Source: a virus
IMG/VR virus record: IMGVR_UViG_3300021347_000039
Coordinates: 1-22,720 of that record
Length of the DNA: 22,720 nucleotides
Direction: 5' to 3' (one strand)
Shown here: positions 22,093 through 22,720 of the stretch, one piece after another
Layout: each line of letters begins with the position of its first letter
Numbering within the stretch: the stretch's first letter is position 1
Position numbers and translations under genes: made by a program
Notes under the pieces: generated by a model
What the model was told of the DNA's origin: nothing
What the model saw: the letters and a program-made list of their open reading frames with translations, nothing else
Databases searched by the model: none

Positions 22093-22720
22093 ATGACTAA
22101 TAAGCTAGCACAACTAAAAGACTTCCGTAACTTCCTATATATAGTTTGGAAACACTTGAACCTACCTAACCCTACTGATCTACAGTACGATATAGCTGAC
22201 TTCATGCAACACGGTCCTAAACGATCTGTTATCATGGCGTTCCGTGGTGTAGGTAAGTCCTGGATATGTTCTGCCTATGCTGTTCATCAACTACTACTAG
22301 ACCCTACTAAGAACATACTTGTTGTATCTGCCTCTAAGAACCGTGCTGATGACTTCTCCACCTTTACTTTGAAAATCATACACGACATTCCTGTTCTTCA
22401 AGGACTAATACCTAAGAACGATCAAAGGTTCTCTAAGATAGCTTTTGATGTAGGACCTGCTCCAGCTGCTCACGCTCCCTCCGTTAAGTCACTAGGTATA
22501 TCCTCCCAGCTAACAGGTAGCCGTGCTGACATCATCATTGCTGACGATATAGAAGTTCCTAACAACTCTGCTACCCAAGGTATGAGAGATAAGCTAGATG
22601 AACAAGTAAAAGAGTTTGAAGCTATTATAAAGCCTTTAGACACCTCCAGGATTCTCTTTCTAGGTACACCGCAGTGCGAAGACAGTATCTATAACAAACT
22701 GCGTGAGAGAGGCTATGACG
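22093..22720 (+). CDS. terL: Terminase large subunit (T7 gp19-like), N-terminal part
   Basis: An open frame starts at ATG 22093 and runs off the window (209 codons). Walker A-like AFRGVGKS is at residues 49-56 (T7 family 'GFRGIGKS'), preceded by LQYDIADFMQHGPKRSVIM. LLLDPTKNILVVSASKNRAD follows. Walker B-type ADIIIADDIE is at residues 145-154, and the coupling motif RILFLGTPQ at about 186-194. It is the ATPase motor that packages DNA. The nuclease half lies outside the window. No Shine-Dalgarno lies just before the start; only the buried 16S-complementary stretch is present further upstream. Ten bases separate the T-tract from the ATG. Confidence 0.93.
   Translation, partial: MTNKLAQLKDFRNFLYIVWKHLNLPNPTDLQYDIADFMQHGPKRSVIMAFRGVGKSWICSAYAVHQLLLDPTKNILVVSASKNRADDFSTFTLKIIHDIPVLQGLIPKNDQRFSKIAFDVGPAPAAHAPSVKSLGISSQLTGSRADIIIADDIEVPNNSATQGMRDKLDEQVKEFEAIIKPLDTSRILFLGTPQCEDSIYNKLRERGYD

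Noticed and set aside
1-22720. Direct terminal repeat, attachment site, tRNA or auxiliary metabolic gene.
   Set aside because: I found no duplicated end sequence, cloverleaf, integrase or metabolic enzyme in the window.

Overview
The window is the late (structural, tail-fibre and packaging) half of a T7-like podovirus genome. All supported genes lie on the + strand, packed end to end with short gaps or ATGA/TAATG overlaps. Gene order matches the T7 late region: portal end (gp8-like), scaffold (gp9), major capsid (gp10), tail tubular proteins A and B (gp11, gp12), internal virion proteins (gp13- to gp16-like), tail fibre (gp17), then terminase small (gp18) and large (gp19) subunits. The DNA is visibly AT-rich. 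Several small proteins, and the 'D..LQ' and 'GNLTVNGTTT' fibre styles, recall marine phages of cyanobacteria or SAR11. This resemblance is from memory of such families, so the host is an inference. No minus-strand gene, tRNA, insertion sequence, CRISPR array or integrase was seen.

Layout. 1-2074: portal C-terminus, a very basic small protein, scaffold, then a two-gene insert not found in T7 (a glycine-zipper lipoprotein with a C-terminal membrane helix, and an overlapping 34-residue membrane microprotein). 2075-2199: a leader with an inverted repeat and a strong ribosome binding site, in front of the capsid gene. The capsid gene ends in a clear hairpin terminator (3270-3323). 3337-7653: the tail tube genes and the gp13-like gene; the nozzle protein is enlarged and carries two copies of a small sugar-binding-like module. 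7660-15733: the ejection proteins, the last being a 1782-residue gp16-like protein with three ~140-residue coiled repeats and no visible transglycosylase motif.

15779-21607: a T7-type fibre followed by a membrane/coiled-coil (holin-like) gene, two tiny basic genes, and a cassette of about eight small adhesin-like genes. The cassette includes an Mtd-N-like protein, a LamG-type lectin, three proteins that share an N-terminal 'anchor' motif, and a 412-residue fibre built on an 18-residue repeat. Together these look like a multi-part receptor-binding apparatus attached to the tail. 21615-22720: a ribbon-helix-helix miniprotein, terminase small subunit, a hairpin with a T-tract, and the start of terminase large subunit, which runs off the window.

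The points most worth a second look are: a gene split across two frames exactly at a TTTAAAA slippery heptamer (17772-18013); the shared-anchor adhesin cassette; the 11-base perfect match to the bacterial 16S anti-Shine-Dalgarno tail buried in the hairpin before terL; the lipoprotein/microprotein pair; and the repeat-expanded gp16-like ejection protein.
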